Assembly (NCBI GenBank): GCA_031287975.1 | Contig: JAITSF010000077.1 | Location: 1 to 5,538 of the forward strand | Source: Candidatus Nomurabacteria bacterium | GTDB taxonomy: Bacteria; Patescibacteriota; Saccharimonadia; Saccharimonadales; Saccharimonadaceae | Direction of reading: 5' to 3' | Length of the DNA: 5,538 nt | In this document: positions 5,347-5,538 of the stretch, one piece after another | Numbering within the stretch: the first letter of the stretch is position 1 | Layout of the letters: every line of letters starts with the position of its first letter | Notes under the pieces: generated by a model | Databases searched by the model: none | Told to the model about the DNA's origin: nothing | The model's input: only the letters and a program-made list of their open reading frames with translations | Translations under genes and position numbers: made by a program

Positions 5347-5538
5347 CTAGAGTTTAACGTCAGGATAAACACCTCTAGTAACTTCATCAATATCAAACCT
5401 AAGCTGCGGAAACGGCACCCCTTCGCGGGCGCTGACGCCTTCGAAAATCCAAAAAACCCGCTCCGAAAAGCCCAATCCACAAGCCGGTGGCATACCATAC
5501 TCCAACATCTCCACAAAATCAATGTCTAGCATCATCGC
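5347..5538 (-). CDS. lysS: Lysyl-tRNA synthetase class II, C-terminal 63 residues
   Basis: End of an enzyme that charges tRNA-Lys with lysine; the rest lies beyond the right edge. The visible part starts AMMLDIDFVEMLEYGMPP, corresponding to the DEDFxxALEYGMPP signature of class II LysRS, followed by CGLGFSERVFWIFEGV at class II motif 3 with the conserved arginine, and then AREGVPFPQLR, corresponding to the family's IRDVILFPxMR ending. A short tail of 16 residues (FDIDEVTRGVYPDVKL) follows where many LysRS stop within a few residues. Motif 3 reads GFSER instead of the common GIGIDR, so the protein is divergent. AspRS and AsnRS also end in a GxGxxR motif but lack the LEYGMPP stretch. It ends with TAG at 5349-5347, 42 bp before the RSH-like gene, same strand. 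Confidence 0.75.
   Translation of the reverse strand, partial: AMMLDIDFVEMLEYGMPPACGLGFSERVFWIFEGVSAREGVPFPQLRFDIDEVTRGVYPDVKL

Noticed and set aside
477..5538. Alternative genetic code with TGA as glycine, as in some CPR lineages
   Set aside because: All complete genes are full length under the standard code with no in-frame TGA, so nothing calls for recoding; the absence of TGA among five stops is too small a sample.

Overview
The window looks like a fragment of a small, streamlined bacterial chromosome, most likely Candidatus Saccharibacteria or another Patescibacteria/CPR lineage. This rests on tightly packed genes, moderate GC, peptidoglycan enzymes with divergent active-site loops (a MurD P-loop reading GTKGKGTT instead of GTNGKT-type, and a compact 210-residue MurI), and several start codons with no Shine-Dalgarno sequence. 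The taxonomic call is inference; no marker gene settles it. All complete genes read through with the standard code. The five visible stops are TAA or TAG, never TGA, which is too few to conclude anything.

Layout, left to right. Positions 1-313 (minus) hold the N-terminal 104 residues of a NUDIX hydrolase, cut by the window edge inside the Nudix box. Positions 314-476 are a divergent intergenic region with a strong minus-strand promoter for the NUDIX gene and an extended -10 element directly before murI. murI (glutamate racemase, plus strand, 477-1109) runs tail-to-tail into murD (minus, 1113-2360), with only 3 bp between the stop codons; both stops lie inside a 17-bp palindrome. Upstream of murD, in the same direction, lie an M16-family zinc peptidase (2370-3653) and a 542-residue protein (3676-5304) that I read as a highly divergent RelA/SpoT-type (RSH) alarmone-synthetase-like protein with a dead hydrolase half. 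Upstream of that is the C-terminus of a class II lysyl-tRNA synthetase (5347-5538).

How the genes fit together. The minus-strand block lysS - RSH-like - M16 - murD is probably co-transcribed at least in part, with a strong promoter between lysS and the RSH-like gene. murI makes D-glutamate and murD attaches it to UDP-MurNAc-L-Ala, so the convergent pair covers the D-Glu step of cell-wall synthesis. The RSH-like protein between a tRNA synthetase and a cell-wall ligase could link amino-acid or nucleotide status to envelope growth, but that is inference.

The most interesting items are the divergent RSH-like protein, the repeated leaderless-type start architecture (TG-N-hexamer exactly 6 nt before ATG), a perfect 9-bp inverted repeat centred on the -35 box of the RSH-like gene, and a pair of almost identical 17-bp palindromes located in murD and at its end.
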